From GCA-2720975 sp964469565 (GTDB lineage: Bacteria > Planctomycetota > UBA1135 > GCA-002686595), in contig CAYXZD010000010.1 in assembly GCA_964469565.1 (NCBI GenBank), positions 72,664-136,663 of the forward strand: a stretch of 64,000 bases of DNA, read 5' to 3'. Positions 1 through 8,155 of this stretch are shown one piece after another. Each line of letters begins with the position of its first letter. Within the stretch, counting starts at the first letter, position 1. Made by a program: the position numbers and the translations under genes. The notes below the pieces were generated by a model. It searched no databases. It was given only the letters and a program-made list of their open reading frames with translations, and had not been told where the DNA came from.

Positions 1-3000
1 CAACGCCGTCACCCACCCGGGTGTCCACGTCATCCATGCCGCTGCCATACAAGACGTAGGGGCCCATGGCGTAGGTCCCGCCTGAGGCAAGCACCCAACC
101 GCTGCTGAGGCCGATGACGGGCACATCATTCACGGGCGTCGTCGTCAGGGTGACGGCTTGAGAAGCACTCGTATCCACCCCACCGTTAGCCGTGCCGCCG
201 TCATCCATGATCGCCACGTCCAGGTTGGCAATGCCGTGCTCGTCAGGAGCCATGGTGTAGGTCAAGTCACCGGTCAGCGCATCGATGGCCGGAAGCACAC
301 TGAAGAGCGCCGGGTTATCGTTGGCAATCAAGAAGGTCAGGGACTGGCCCGCCTCGTTGGCAGGTCCCGCACTCATACTGGTGGCCCAACCGCTGTAAAG
401 CTGAGGACCCGCATCTTCGGCAATGGTCAAGTCGGGACCCGCGGTGAAGCTGGGTACGTCGTTGACAGACGTGACCGTGATCAGCGCCGTTTGAGGGTCG
501 CTCGTGTCATCACCACCGTTAGCCGTGCCACCGTCATCGGTCACAAAGACCGTCAAGGTCGCCATACCGTTGGCATCAGTGGTCGCCTGATAAGTCAGAT
601 CGCCGCTCACGCCGTCTACCGCAGGAGCCTGACTAAACAGAGCCGGGTTGTCGGTCGTCACCGTGAAGGTGAGCGACTGACTCGACTCGTCGGCGGGACC
701 GGCACTCATGCCCGTGGCCCAGCCGGACACCGTTTGCAGTCCAGCATCTTCGAGGATTAGCTCATCAGCGCCAGCCGTGAAGCTGGGCTCATCGTTGACC
801 GCCGTAACCGTGACCACGCCCAACTGTGAGTTGCTCGTGTCATCGCCACCATTGGCCGTGCCACCATCATCAGAGAGGATGACAACAAAGTTTGCCGAAC
901 CGTTGGCATTTGGAGCCGCCTGGTAGGTCAAGTCACCGCTCGTCGGATCCACACTGGGGATCTGGCTGAACATGGACAGGTCAGGTCCGGTTACTGAGAA
1001 CGTGAGTGTCTGTCCAGCCTCGTCAGCAGGGCCAGCACTGATCGCAGTAGCCCAGTTCGCCACGGTCTGGAGACCATCATCTTCGAGGCTTACATGGGAG
1101 CCACCTGCCGTGAAGCTGGGCTCGTCGTTGACTGGAGTAACCGTGATGGTCACCGTCTGGGGATCTGATGTGTCGTCACCACCGTTGGCCGTGCCACCAT
1201 CATCGGTGAGCACGATCGAAAGGGTCGCCATGCCATTGGCATCGGGAGTCGCCTCGTAGGACAGGTTTCCAAGCGAGTCCAGGCTCGGCTGCTGGGTGAA
1301 CAGGGCCGCGTTGTCCGTCGTCACAGTGAAGGCAAGCGATTGGCTCGACTCGTCGGCGGGACCGGCACTGATTCCGCTGGCCCAGGCCTGAGCCAATTGC
1401 GGACCCGCATCTTCCAAGGAAGTCAGGCTTGTACCCGTCGAAAAGCTAGGCTCGTCATTGACCGCAGTCACCGTGACTACGCCCAACTGTGAGTTGCTCG
1501 TGTCATCGCCACCATTGGCCGTGCCACCATCATCAGAGAGGATGACAACAAAGTTTGCCGAACCGTTGGCATTTGGAGCCGCCTGGTAGGTCAAGTCACC
1601 GCTCGTCGGATCCACACTGGGGATCTGGCTGAACATGGACAGGTCAGGTCCGGTTACTGAGAACGTGAGTGTCTGTCCAGCCTCGTCAGCAGGGCCAGCA
1701 CTGATCGCAGTAGCCCAGTTCGCCACGGTCTGGAGACCATCATCTTCGAGGCTTACATGGGAGCCACCTGCCGTGAAGCTGGGCTCGTCGTTGACTGGAG
1801 TAACCGTGATGGTCACCGTCTGGGGATCGGATGTGTCATCACCACCGTTGGCCGTGCCACCATCATCAGAGAGGACGATCGAAAGGGTCGCTATGCCATT
1901 GGCATCGGGAGCCGCCTCGTAGGACAGGTTCCCAAGCGAGTCCATGCTCGGCTGCTGGGTGAATAGGGCCGGATTATCGGTCGTCACTCCAAAGGTGAGC
2001 GACTGGCCCGACTCATCGGCGGGACCGGCACTGATTCCGCTGGCCCAGGCCTGAGCCAATTGAGGCCCGGCATCTTCCAAGGAAGACAGGTTGGTTCCCA
2101 CCGTGAAGCTCGGCTCATCGTTGACCGCCTTCACCGTGACTCCGCCCAACTGCGCGTTGCTCGTATCATTGCCACCGTTGGCCGTGCCACCATCATCAGA
2201 GAGGGTGAACCACAAGATGGCCGAACCGTTTGCGTCAGGCGCCGGCTGATAGGTCAAGTCTCCACTCACCGGGTCCACGCTGGGGATCTGGCTGAATACG
2301 GTTAGGTCGGGTCCCGTCACCGAAAACGTCAGGGCCTGCCCAGCTTCATCAGCTGGACCTGCACTAATCTTCGTCGCCCAACCAGGAACAATCTGCAGCC
2401 CCGCGTCTTCTAGGCATACTTGACCAACACCCGCCAAGAAGCTGGGCACGTCATTGACCGGGGTAACCGAGATGGTCGCCGTCTGGGGATCGGATGTGTC
2501 GTCGCCACCGTTGGCCGTGCCACCATCATCAGAGAGGACGATCGAAAGGGTCGCTATGCCATTGGCATCGGGAGCCGCCTCGTAGGACAGGTTCCCAAGC
2601 GAGTCCATGCTCGGCTGCTGGGTGAATAGGGCCGGATTATCGGTCGTCACTCCAAAGGTGAGCGACTGGCCCGACTCATCGGCGGGACCGGCACTGATTC
2701 CGCTGGCCCAGGCCTGAGCCAATTGAGGCCCGGCATCTTCCAAGGAAGACAGGTTGGTTCCCACCGTGAAGCTCGGCTCATCATTCACCGCACCAATGGT
2801 CAGCACCCGACTCGTGGGAGCCGCAGTCATTGAACCCGCCACAAGCCGCGTGTGGATCGTGGAGAGGCCGTTCACATCCGGGGCTAGGGTAAAGGTCAAA
2901 TCACCGGTTGCTGCGTCAATGTTGGGGCCGGCGCTGAAGACTGCAGGATCAGGAACGAGCACTTCAAAGGACTCGCTCCCGGTGTTGGGGCTCATGCCGG

Positions 3001-5491
3001 TCGCCCAGCCGGGAACGACTTGCGGGCCACCATCTTCAAAGACTGTAAGGTCTGCTCCCAACCCAAATGAGGGTCTAGGGGTACCACCGACGACAGTATG
3101 GACAGCACCTATTGATTTCGTGCCTCCGCTCTGCCGCTGCAAATATGCGCCCACAAGGTATTCTGATTCCGGGCCTCCGGCGAGTGACGCCGTCCCGGCC
3201 ACGGCATTGCCATAATATGAACGGTATTCCCCATAGGTGGTATTGAGTACGGAGCCATCCGCCCCTGAAAACACCCAGACACTGCCAGCCTTGATTGCTG
3301 CTGTGTCATCATCGGGATCCCCTACGACAAGATCAGCAATACCGTCGCCGTTCTGATCCCCCACGGCTCCTACGCTTGCCCCAAAATAGCTTAGGGGTGC
3401 AGTTCCATGGGTCGCCACCAGAATCGTCGCTCCATCGGCCCCAGAAACCACTCGGGCATAGCCACCAAAACTGCCATGGTTCCCAGGTGCGCCAACAACG
3501 AAGTCCTCGATGCCGTCACCATTGAGATCGCCGCCCAGTCCCACAACTCCCCCCAAACCGAATCGATCAATAGTCGCTGTGCCGTGAACTGTATAGAGAA
3601 CTGAACCGTCTTTTCCTGAGAACGCTCGCACGCTCCCAGCGACTGGCCCATTGTCGTCATCGCCGGGTGAAGCCACGGCAAGGTCGGGGTAACTGTCCCC
3701 ATTGACATCGCCGATGGCTCCCATCCGTTCACCGAGGCCATCCCACTTGTCGTCACCTTCGAATTGATAGAGAATCGACCCATCCTGCCCGGAATAGACC
3801 CTAGCAAGCCCAACAGCCACACCACCGGAATCGCCCAATCGTTCCCCACCACCAAAATCAAAATACCCATCCTTGTTGACATCCCCCACCAAGCATAGCC
3901 CTTCGCCAAGGTGCCCGTTCTTGACTTGACCATGAACCTGGGCGATTAAGCTTCCATCAGCACCCGAGTAGGCACTGATTGTTCCAGAGTTCGAGTACCC
4001 AACATCAGCGTCCGATGCCCCGACGATGTAGTCGGGTACCCCATCATTGTTGATGTCCCCACCACCCGCCACGGCCTCACCAAAGCGATCACCTCCATTC
4101 ACACCCGAGTGGGTCCGAATCACCAATCCGCTCGCACCTGACACAACTCGGACCAATCCAGTCGAACTCTCCTGAGGAACGCCAACCGCATAATCGGCCC
4201 ACCCATCGGAATCGACATCGCCAATGGAACAGACCGAGTAGCCATATAGTCCTAAGTCGCTCGAGCCCATATTAGTGGCCCACTTGTCCCCACCATAATC
4301 AGGACTTGAATCAAATGAATAGGCCGCGCCAGTGTTGCTCCCCTGAGTATCGTCAAAGAGAACGCCAGCTACGGCGGTGCCGTCAATCAGGTCCACAGTT
4401 CGCCCTAGTTGGTCATAGGGGGCCAAATCAGACGAGATGTAGGACTGGTCGAGTGCGCCGCTGAAAGCGTCTGCCCGATACAAGACACCGGCGCCGGCCG
4501 CGTAGGTCGAATCGCTTTTTGCCCCTACAATCGCTGTGTAGCCATCCAAACCGATGGAAGTCCCGAACAGGTCTCCTACTTGCCCAAGGGGGTTAGCGGT
4601 TTTGTGCAACAAACGGCCCGTGGGAAGGTCGAATACATAGGCCGATCCAGTTCCCGAGCCATTCCAATCGTCACCATAATGACCCACAGCAATCAGATTG
4701 CCTGAGATCGCCACCGAGCTGCCAAAGCTGCGGGCTGTCGAGGAAACGAGCGACGGCAGTAATTTGTGCACCAGAGCTCCCGTCGAGAGGTCATAGACAT
4801 AGACCGCTCCTGCGTCATAGTGGACTTCGTTATCCCAAGGGGCTCCAATCACAGCGATGTTGCCTTCGAGGTCCAAGGCATCGCCGAACAGCTGATTATC
4901 AATCGGGTCTGGGGGGACGATCTTCATGAGCTGCGACCCGGTTGCAGGATCGAAAACATAGACCGCACCCGATGCGATGCCGGGGGTCGCGTCCCCGTCT
5001 GAACTGACGAGTGCATACATATCATTCAGCGCCACGGCTTGGCCGAAGTCATCACCGTTGGCCAAGTCAGCAGGTTGCAAGACGGCAACCTCTGCTTGGG
5101 TGCTGGTGTCGAACAGATAAGCTGCCCCACCGTCATTGACGGGAACAGACCTTGACGCCGCACCTACAAGCACCCTCGATCCATGCACATCCACTGCTTC
5201 GCCGAAGTAGTCGCCATTCAAACCGTTGCTCGCCGTGAGGATGCCCTGCTGGGAACCCGTGGCTTGGTCAAACAAATAGGCGGCCCCAACCCAATCCCCT
5301 CCCGGCGTGTGCCAGATACTCGACCCCACCACGATCGTGGTGCCGTCCATCGCAACGTCATCACCAAACTGCATCTTGGCCGCTGCATCAGAGGCGAGCA
5401 GTTTCTGCCTCTCGAATTGCTGTCCCTGACTCTCGCCGGCCGATGCAAGCACTAAAAGGACGAACAAACATGGATGAATACGGAAAAACAT
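1..5491 (-). CDS. Giant secreted FG-GAP / Ig-like (cadherin-like) repeat protein, 3' end outside window
   Basis: The minus frame is open from the ATG at 5489-5491 to the left edge (1830 codons), so the gene is partial. It starts with a signal peptide (Met-Phe-Phe-Arg, then a hydrophobic run ending near SAGESQGQ). Residues about 25-410 hold seven FG-GAP_2-like units of the type FGxxVxxxGxxxxVGA...GAAYxFD, which suggests a seven-bladed propeller. Residues about 415-780 hold six FG-GAP units with DxNxDGxxD calcium-type loops (for example GDVDSDGWAD, GDINNDGVPD). From about residue 800 come Ig/cadherin-like units of about 110 aa, each opening with VNDEPSF or VNDVPSF and containing SAGPADE, APDANG and DDGGTANGGDDTS; nine are complete and a tenth is cut by the edge. 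The architecture is that of extracellular adhesins or matrix proteins in Planctomycetes; ligand and anchoring are unknown because the C-terminus is missing. No co-transcribed neighbour is visible. Confidence 0.9.
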   Translation of the reverse strand, partial: MFFRIHPCLFVLLVLASAGESQGQQFERQKLLASDAAAKMQFGDDVAMDGTTIVVGSSIWHTPGGDWVGAAYLFDQATGSQQGILTASNGLNGDYFGEAVDVHGSRVLVGAASRSVPVNDGGAAYLFDTSTQAEVAVLQPADLANGDDFGQAVALNDMYALVSSDGDATPGIASGAVYVFDPATGSQLMKIVPPDPIDNQLFGDALDLEGNIAVIGAPWDNEVHYDAGAVYVYDLSTGALVHKLLPSLVSSTARSFGSSVAISGNLIAVGHYGDDWNGSGTGSAYVFDLPTGRLLHKTANPLGQVGDLFGTSIGLDGYTAIVGAKSDSTYAAGAGVLYRADAFSGALDQSYISSDLAPYDQLGRTVDLIDGTAVAGVLFDDTQGSNTGAAYSFDSSPDYGGDKWATNMGSSDLGLYGYSVCSIGDVDSDGWADYAVGVPQESSTGLVRVVSGASGLVIRTHSGVNGGDRFGEAVAGGGDINNDGVPDYIVGASDADVGYSNSGTISAYSGADGSLIAQVHGQVKNGHLGEGLCLVGDVNKDGYFDFGGGERLGDSGGVAVGLARVYSGQDGSILYQFEGDDKWDGLGERMGAIGDVNGDSYPDLAVASPGDDDNGPVAGSVRAFSGKDGSVLYTVHGTATIDRFGLGGVVGLGGDLNGDGIEDFVVGAPGNHGSFGGYARVVSGADGATILVATHGTAPLSYFGASVGAVGDQNGDGIADLVVGDPDDDTAAIKAGSVWVFSGADGSVLNTTYGEYRSYYGNAVAGTASLAGGPESEYLVGAYLQRQSGGTKSIGAVHTVVGGTPRPSFGLGADLTVFEDGGPQVVPGWATGMSPNTGSESFEVLVPDPAVFSAGPNIDAATGDLTFTLAPDVNGLSTIHTRLVAGSMTAAPTSRVLTIGAVNDEPSFTVGTNLSSLEDAGPQLAQAWASGISAGPADESGQSLTFGVTTDNPALFTQQPSMDSLGNLSYEAAPDANGIATLSIVLSDDGGTANGGDDTSDPQTATISVTPVNDVPSFLAGVGQVCLEDAGLQIVPGWATKISAGPADEAGQALTFSVTGPDLTVFSQIPSVDPVSGDLTYQPAPDANGSAILWFTLSDDGGTANGGNDTSNAQLGGVTVKAVNDEPSFTVGTNLSSLEDAGPQLAQAWASGISAGPADESGQSLTFGVTTDNPALFTQQPSMDSLGNLSYEAAPDANGIATLSIVLSDDGGTANGGDDTSDPQTVTITVTPVNDEPSFTAGGSHVSLEDDGLQTVANWATAISAGPADEAGQTLTFSVTGPDLSMFSQIPSVDPTSGDLTYQAAPNANGSANFVVILSDDGGTANGGDDTSNSQLGVVTVTAVNDEPSFSTGTSLTSLEDAGPQLAQAWASGISAGPADESSQSLAFTVTTDNAALFTQQPSLDSLGNLSYEATPDANGMATLSIVLTDDGGTANGGDDTSDPQTVTITVTPVNDEPSFTAGGSHVSLEDDGLQTVANWATAISAGPADEAGQTLTFSVTGPDLSMFSQIPSVDPTSGDLTYQAAPNANGSANFVVILSDDGGTANGGDDTSNSQLGVVTVTAVNDEPSFTAGADELILEDAGLQTVSGWATGMSAGPADESSQSLTFTVTTDNPALFSQAPAVDGVSGDLTYQATTDANGMATLTVFVTDDGGTANGGDDTSDPQTALITVTSVNDVPSFTAGPDLTIAEDAGPQLYSGWATSMSAGPANEAGQSLTFLIANDNPALFSVLPAIDALTGDLTYTMAPDEHGIANLDVAIMDDGGTANGGVDTSASQAVTLTTTPVNDVPVIGLSSGWVLASGGTYAMGPYVLYGSGMDDVDTRVGDGV
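467..2788 (-). repeat. Tandem Ig-like coding repeats with 663-bp two-unit periodicity
   Basis: Inside the giant gene the Ig-like units recur about every 332 bp, with boundaries at the VND motif near 2788, 2458, 2125, 1795, 1462, 1132, 800 and 467. The higher-order period is 663 bp (two units, 221 codons). By eye, 816-1165 is identical to 1479-1828 (350 bp), and 1842-2119 is identical to 2505-2782 (278 bp), while neighbouring odd and even units differ clearly. This pattern fits recent duplication or gene conversion of a two-domain block. Confidence 0.9.
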
Positions 5492-6000
5492 AGGAAGACC
5501 CTTATGTGTCAATGGACCTGAATAGCGAGCAAAAGCCAGCGTTGGAGGGATTCGTGGTATGAGCCTACGGAGATGTACCCAATCCCGCCACTGCGGATGA
5601 CCCTGGGCGCCTAGGGTGGCTCTCACCCCGTCTCGGAGACGATTGAGCCCAGCGTCTCCCCAACTGCAATGCCAGCAGTCGTTTAGGGAAATCCAGTGAC
5701 GGCTATTCTCGCCGCTCTTTCCTAGCTGGCACCTTAGAACGGAGCCGCTGTCCTCTCAGAATGGAACATCTTGCCCGTCTTTGGATCAGGTGCTCAGCCG
5801 ACCGTGATGGACACAGGCTCAATCCAGTCCTCCCCCCTATACAGCCTGAGGTTCTCCAGCGTGCCCAAACACGACTAGCGACAAGCCAGGGAAACGTGAT
5901 GCCAATCGCAGTGAGGCCAATCGCAGTGAGGCCAATCGCAGTGAGGCCAATCGCAGTGAGGCCGGTCGCAGTGAGGTCGGTCGCAGTGAGGACAGTCGAG
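5492..6000. other. Intergenic region upstream of the giant secreted protein
   Basis: About 510 bp lie between the giant protein start and the end of the next minus-strand gene. The leader of the giant gene has no strong Shine-Dalgarno (GGGTCTTCCT precedes the ATG). The region ends in a 15-bp tandem repeat (separate entry). I see no convincing gene or clear promoter. Confidence 0.6.
5901..6000. repeat. 15-bp tandem repeat, six full units plus a partial
   Basis: Unit GCCAATCGCAGTGAG: four exact copies at 5901-5960, then variants starting GCCGG (5961-5975) and GTCGG (5976-5990), then a 10-bp partial copy. The array ends against the stop codon of the minus-strand gene at 6001. It could act as spacer or 3'-UTR sequence, or be a slippage-prone minisatellite. 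An open plus-strand frame across it (PIAVR repeats) looks fortuitous. Confidence 0.9.
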
Positions 6001-6390
6001 TCAGATCGGCTCAGCTGCCAGAATCATCCAAACCCCAGTCACGGCCGTAATGACCGTCAACCCAATCACCGCATAGGCCACCCGACCGTGAGTATGACGT
6101 GAGAGGGACCCGCGGATCACCTTGATTCCCGTGAACACCGGCAGGAGATAAGCCAGTACAGCGGCCTTTGCGAAGAACAGGTGCACGCCGTAGATCGTCT
6201 CCGCTCCGCTGAAGTCATATTCCTTTCCAAGGCGCTCGGCGTAATAGATCGTAATCCCCAAGGAGATCACAGTCGCTACGACTAGGGTCAAGTGCTTGGC
6301 CCTCTTGGAGGCCTTGCCCGTCATCACAACGAGAGCCAAGAGAATCAGGGTGACGGCCAGGAATACTAGAAAGCCAACTGTCGCGGTCAT
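6001..6390 (-). CDS. Small four-helix integral membrane protein
   Basis: The protein has 129 residues and is almost entirely hydrophobic, with about four membrane spans (residues 3-24, 33-50, 66-88 and 103-125). Polar connectors contain histidines (H33, H69, H98, H100). Layout and length resemble DUF420-type or cytochrome-b561-like small membrane proteins, but no diagnostic motif is visible, so no function is claimed. The gene lies 63 bp after gpsA on the same strand and may be its distal operon member; the 15-bp repeat array begins right after its stop codon. Confidence 0.7.
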   Translation of the reverse strand: MTATVGFLVFLAVTLILLALVVMTGKASKRAKHLTLVVATVISLGITIYYAERLGKEYDFSGAETIYGVHLFFAKAAVLAYLLPVFTGIKVIRGSLSRHTHGRVAYAVIGLTVITAVTGVWMILAAEPI

Positions 6391-6453
6391 GGGACTCAGT
6401 GTTGGGGACGGTTAGGGGGGAGGAAGGAATCGAGGGAGGATTGGAAGGAGGGT

Positions 6454-7488
6454 CTAGGAGGCAGGGCCCGCAAGGCCATCCATCTCTGCAGCGGGCTCGC
6501 GGGACATGAGGTCTTCAACCACCTCACGGGGGGCTTTGCCCTCGAAGAGCACTGCGTGGACCTGCTCGGCAATCGGCATGGGAATGGCCCCTAGGGCACT
6601 CTCAGGCCCAAAAAGGGCCTTAGTTGTCCAAACTCCCTCTGCCACCATGTCCATCTCTTCGAGGATCTGCTCAAGGGTCTGCCCCCGGCCGAGCCGCTCC
6701 CCCACGCCGCGGTTGCGGGAGTGCTTAGAGGTGCAAGTGGTGATGAGATCACCGATGCCAGCCAACCCAAAGAAAGTACTCGCTTGGGCACCGCGCGACT
6801 GGCCAAAACGGGCCATTTCTACGATACCCCGGGTCATCAATGCACTTTTGGCATTGTCGCCCAACTCGAGGCCATCACACATGCCAGCGGCGAGTGCGAT
6901 GACATTCTTGAGCGCGCCCGCGAGCTCCGCCCCATAGGCATCTGAGTGGGTATAAACGCGAAACGTGGAGCAAGAGAATGCCTCTTGAACTATGCCCGCA
7001 TGGCCCGGGTTTTCACAACCCACCACTAACGATGCCGGCAGGCCCCGGGCCACTTCTTCCGCGTGGCTCGGACCGGTCAGGACCCCGATCGACCGTTCGC
7101 CAAGCACCTGGCTCAGAATCTGCCCGGGAGTCTGAAACGTCTCGATCTCCAATCCCTTACTCGCCGTCACTAACGGAAGATCACCCGGTAGGGCATCCTC
7201 AAAACGAGCCGCGACGGATCGAATGTACTGGGTCGGAACCACACTCACGGCCATCTGGGCACCCTGGGCGGCCCGGAAGGGGTCGGCATCCACGCTGAGG
7301 GTGTCAGGGAAGGGCACGCCTGGAAGGAAACGCTCATTACAGCGCGCCCCTTGGATTTGCTCGGCCTGTTCAGGGAACGCACTCCACAGCACCGTCTCAA
7401 TCCCATTCTTCGCAAGGACTAATGCCAGAGTAGTCCCCCAGCTGCCATCGCCGATGACGAGGGCCTTTTCGATGCGGGGAGAACTCAT
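6454..7488 (-). CDS. gpsA: NAD(P)H-dependent glycerol-3-phosphate dehydrogenase
   Basis: Cytoplasmic enzyme that reduces dihydroxyacetone phosphate to sn-glycerol-3-phosphate, the backbone precursor of phospholipids. The N-terminus carries the Rossmann dinucleotide loop GDGSWGTTLA (residues about 13-22). Family signatures follow: SVVPTQ, ASKGLE, LTGPSHAEE (GpsA typically has GPSFA at this site), GALKNVIALAAG containing the conserved catalytic Lys, and DNAKSALMTRG. The length of 344 aa is normal. The start overlaps the plsY stop by 4 bp (ATGA), so the two consecutive enzymes of glycerolipid synthesis are probably translationally coupled. Confidence 0.97.
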   Translation of the reverse strand: MSSPRIEKALVIGDGSWGTTLALVLAKNGIETVLWSAFPEQAEQIQGARCNERFLPGVPFPDTLSVDADPFRAAQGAQMAVSVVPTQYIRSVAARFEDALPGDLPLVTASKGLEIETFQTPGQILSQVLGERSIGVLTGPSHAEEVARGLPASLVVGCENPGHAGIVQEAFSCSTFRVYTHSDAYGAELAGALKNVIALAAGMCDGLELGDNAKSALMTRGIVEMARFGQSRGAQASTFFGLAGIGDLITTCTSKHSRNRGVGERLGRGQTLEQILEEMDMVAEGVWTTKALFGPESALGAIPMPIAEQVHAVLFEGKAPREVVEDLMSREPAAEMDGLAGPAS

Positions 7489-8153
7489 GCTTGTGCCTCT
7501 TTGGGCTTGTCTCCCGCCCGGGGTTCGCTGCCGTTGAGCATACGTCCAATATTAGCCCGATGGCGCACAACCACAAGGAGGGCCAAGGCCACACATCCGC
7601 CCACAAACGCATGGTCTTTTGGATGCCGCAGCCATGCCATCACAGGAAACGCAACGCCCATGAGAATCGAGGCCAGGCCCACGAATCGTGTAAGTTTCAA
7701 AGTGAGCACCCAGACCAGCCCCGCTCCCAACAGTACCCACGGATCGAGGGCGATAATCCCTCCACAGGCAGTGGCCACGCCCTTTCCGCCTTTGAACCCC
7801 AAGTACAGGGGAAAGCAGTGGCCCAAGACAGCCGCTGCGGCACAAAGCACGCTCGGTAAGGATCCCGTTTGACCCCATGCCTCGGGGGGCGCCAGCAACA
7901 CGACCGGCGCAAATCCCTTGGCACAGTCCAATAGAAACGCCACCAACCCAAGGGGCTTACCCAGCACACGCATCGCATTGGTGGCACCGATGTTGCCACT
8001 TCCCACTTGGCGCAGATCCACGCCCTTGATCCAACGCGCCATCACCAAGCCGAATGGAATCGCTCCCAACAAGTAGCTCAACCCAATAGCTACACTGAGC
8101 GGAAGACCGTCAGGTTCCAGGATGAAGGCAGTGGACAGAGTCGGAGACAGCAT
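7485..8153 (-). CDS. plsY: Acyl-phosphate:glycerol-3-phosphate acyltransferase
   Basis: Integral membrane acyltransferase that transfers an acyl chain from acyl-phosphate to position 1 of glycerol-3-phosphate, forming lysophosphatidate with the product of the adjacent gpsA. The three PlsY motifs are visible: GSGNIGATNAMRVLG in the first cytoplasmic loop, GFKGGKGVAT in the second, and a conserved segment near the end. There are about five membrane segments. The length of 222 aa is slightly above the usual 200, with a short extra N-terminus. The pair gpsA-plsY is a recurrent operon. The start codon lies 2 bp from the first possible ATG of the divergent HyuA-like gene. Confidence 0.96.
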   Translation of the reverse strand: MLSPTLSTAFILEPDGLPLSVAIGLSYLLGAIPFGLVMARWIKGVDLRQVGSGNIGATNAMRVLGKPLGLVAFLLDCAKGFAPVVLLAPPEAWGQTGSLPSVLCAAAAVLGHCFPLYLGFKGGKGVATACGGIIALDPWVLLGAGLVWVLTLKLTRFVGLASILMGVAFPVMAWLRHPKDHAFVGGCVALALLVVVRHRANIGRMLNGSEPRAGDKPKEAQA

Positions 8154-8155
8154 TG

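Noticed and set aside
158..3215. Several plus-strand open frames of 60-200 aa over the repeat region
   Set aside because: They lie antisense to the giant secreted protein and repeat with its 663-bp period; composition (Arg/Val/Gly-rich) is that of a shadow frame.
5901..6000. CRISPR-like array
   Set aside because: Units are directly adjacent with no spacers, and 15 bp is too short; it is a plain minisatellite.
5761..6102. Plus-strand frame with PIAVR repeats
   Set aside because: The repeats are the 15-bp minisatellite read in one frame; no start signal and it overlaps the antisense membrane-protein gene.
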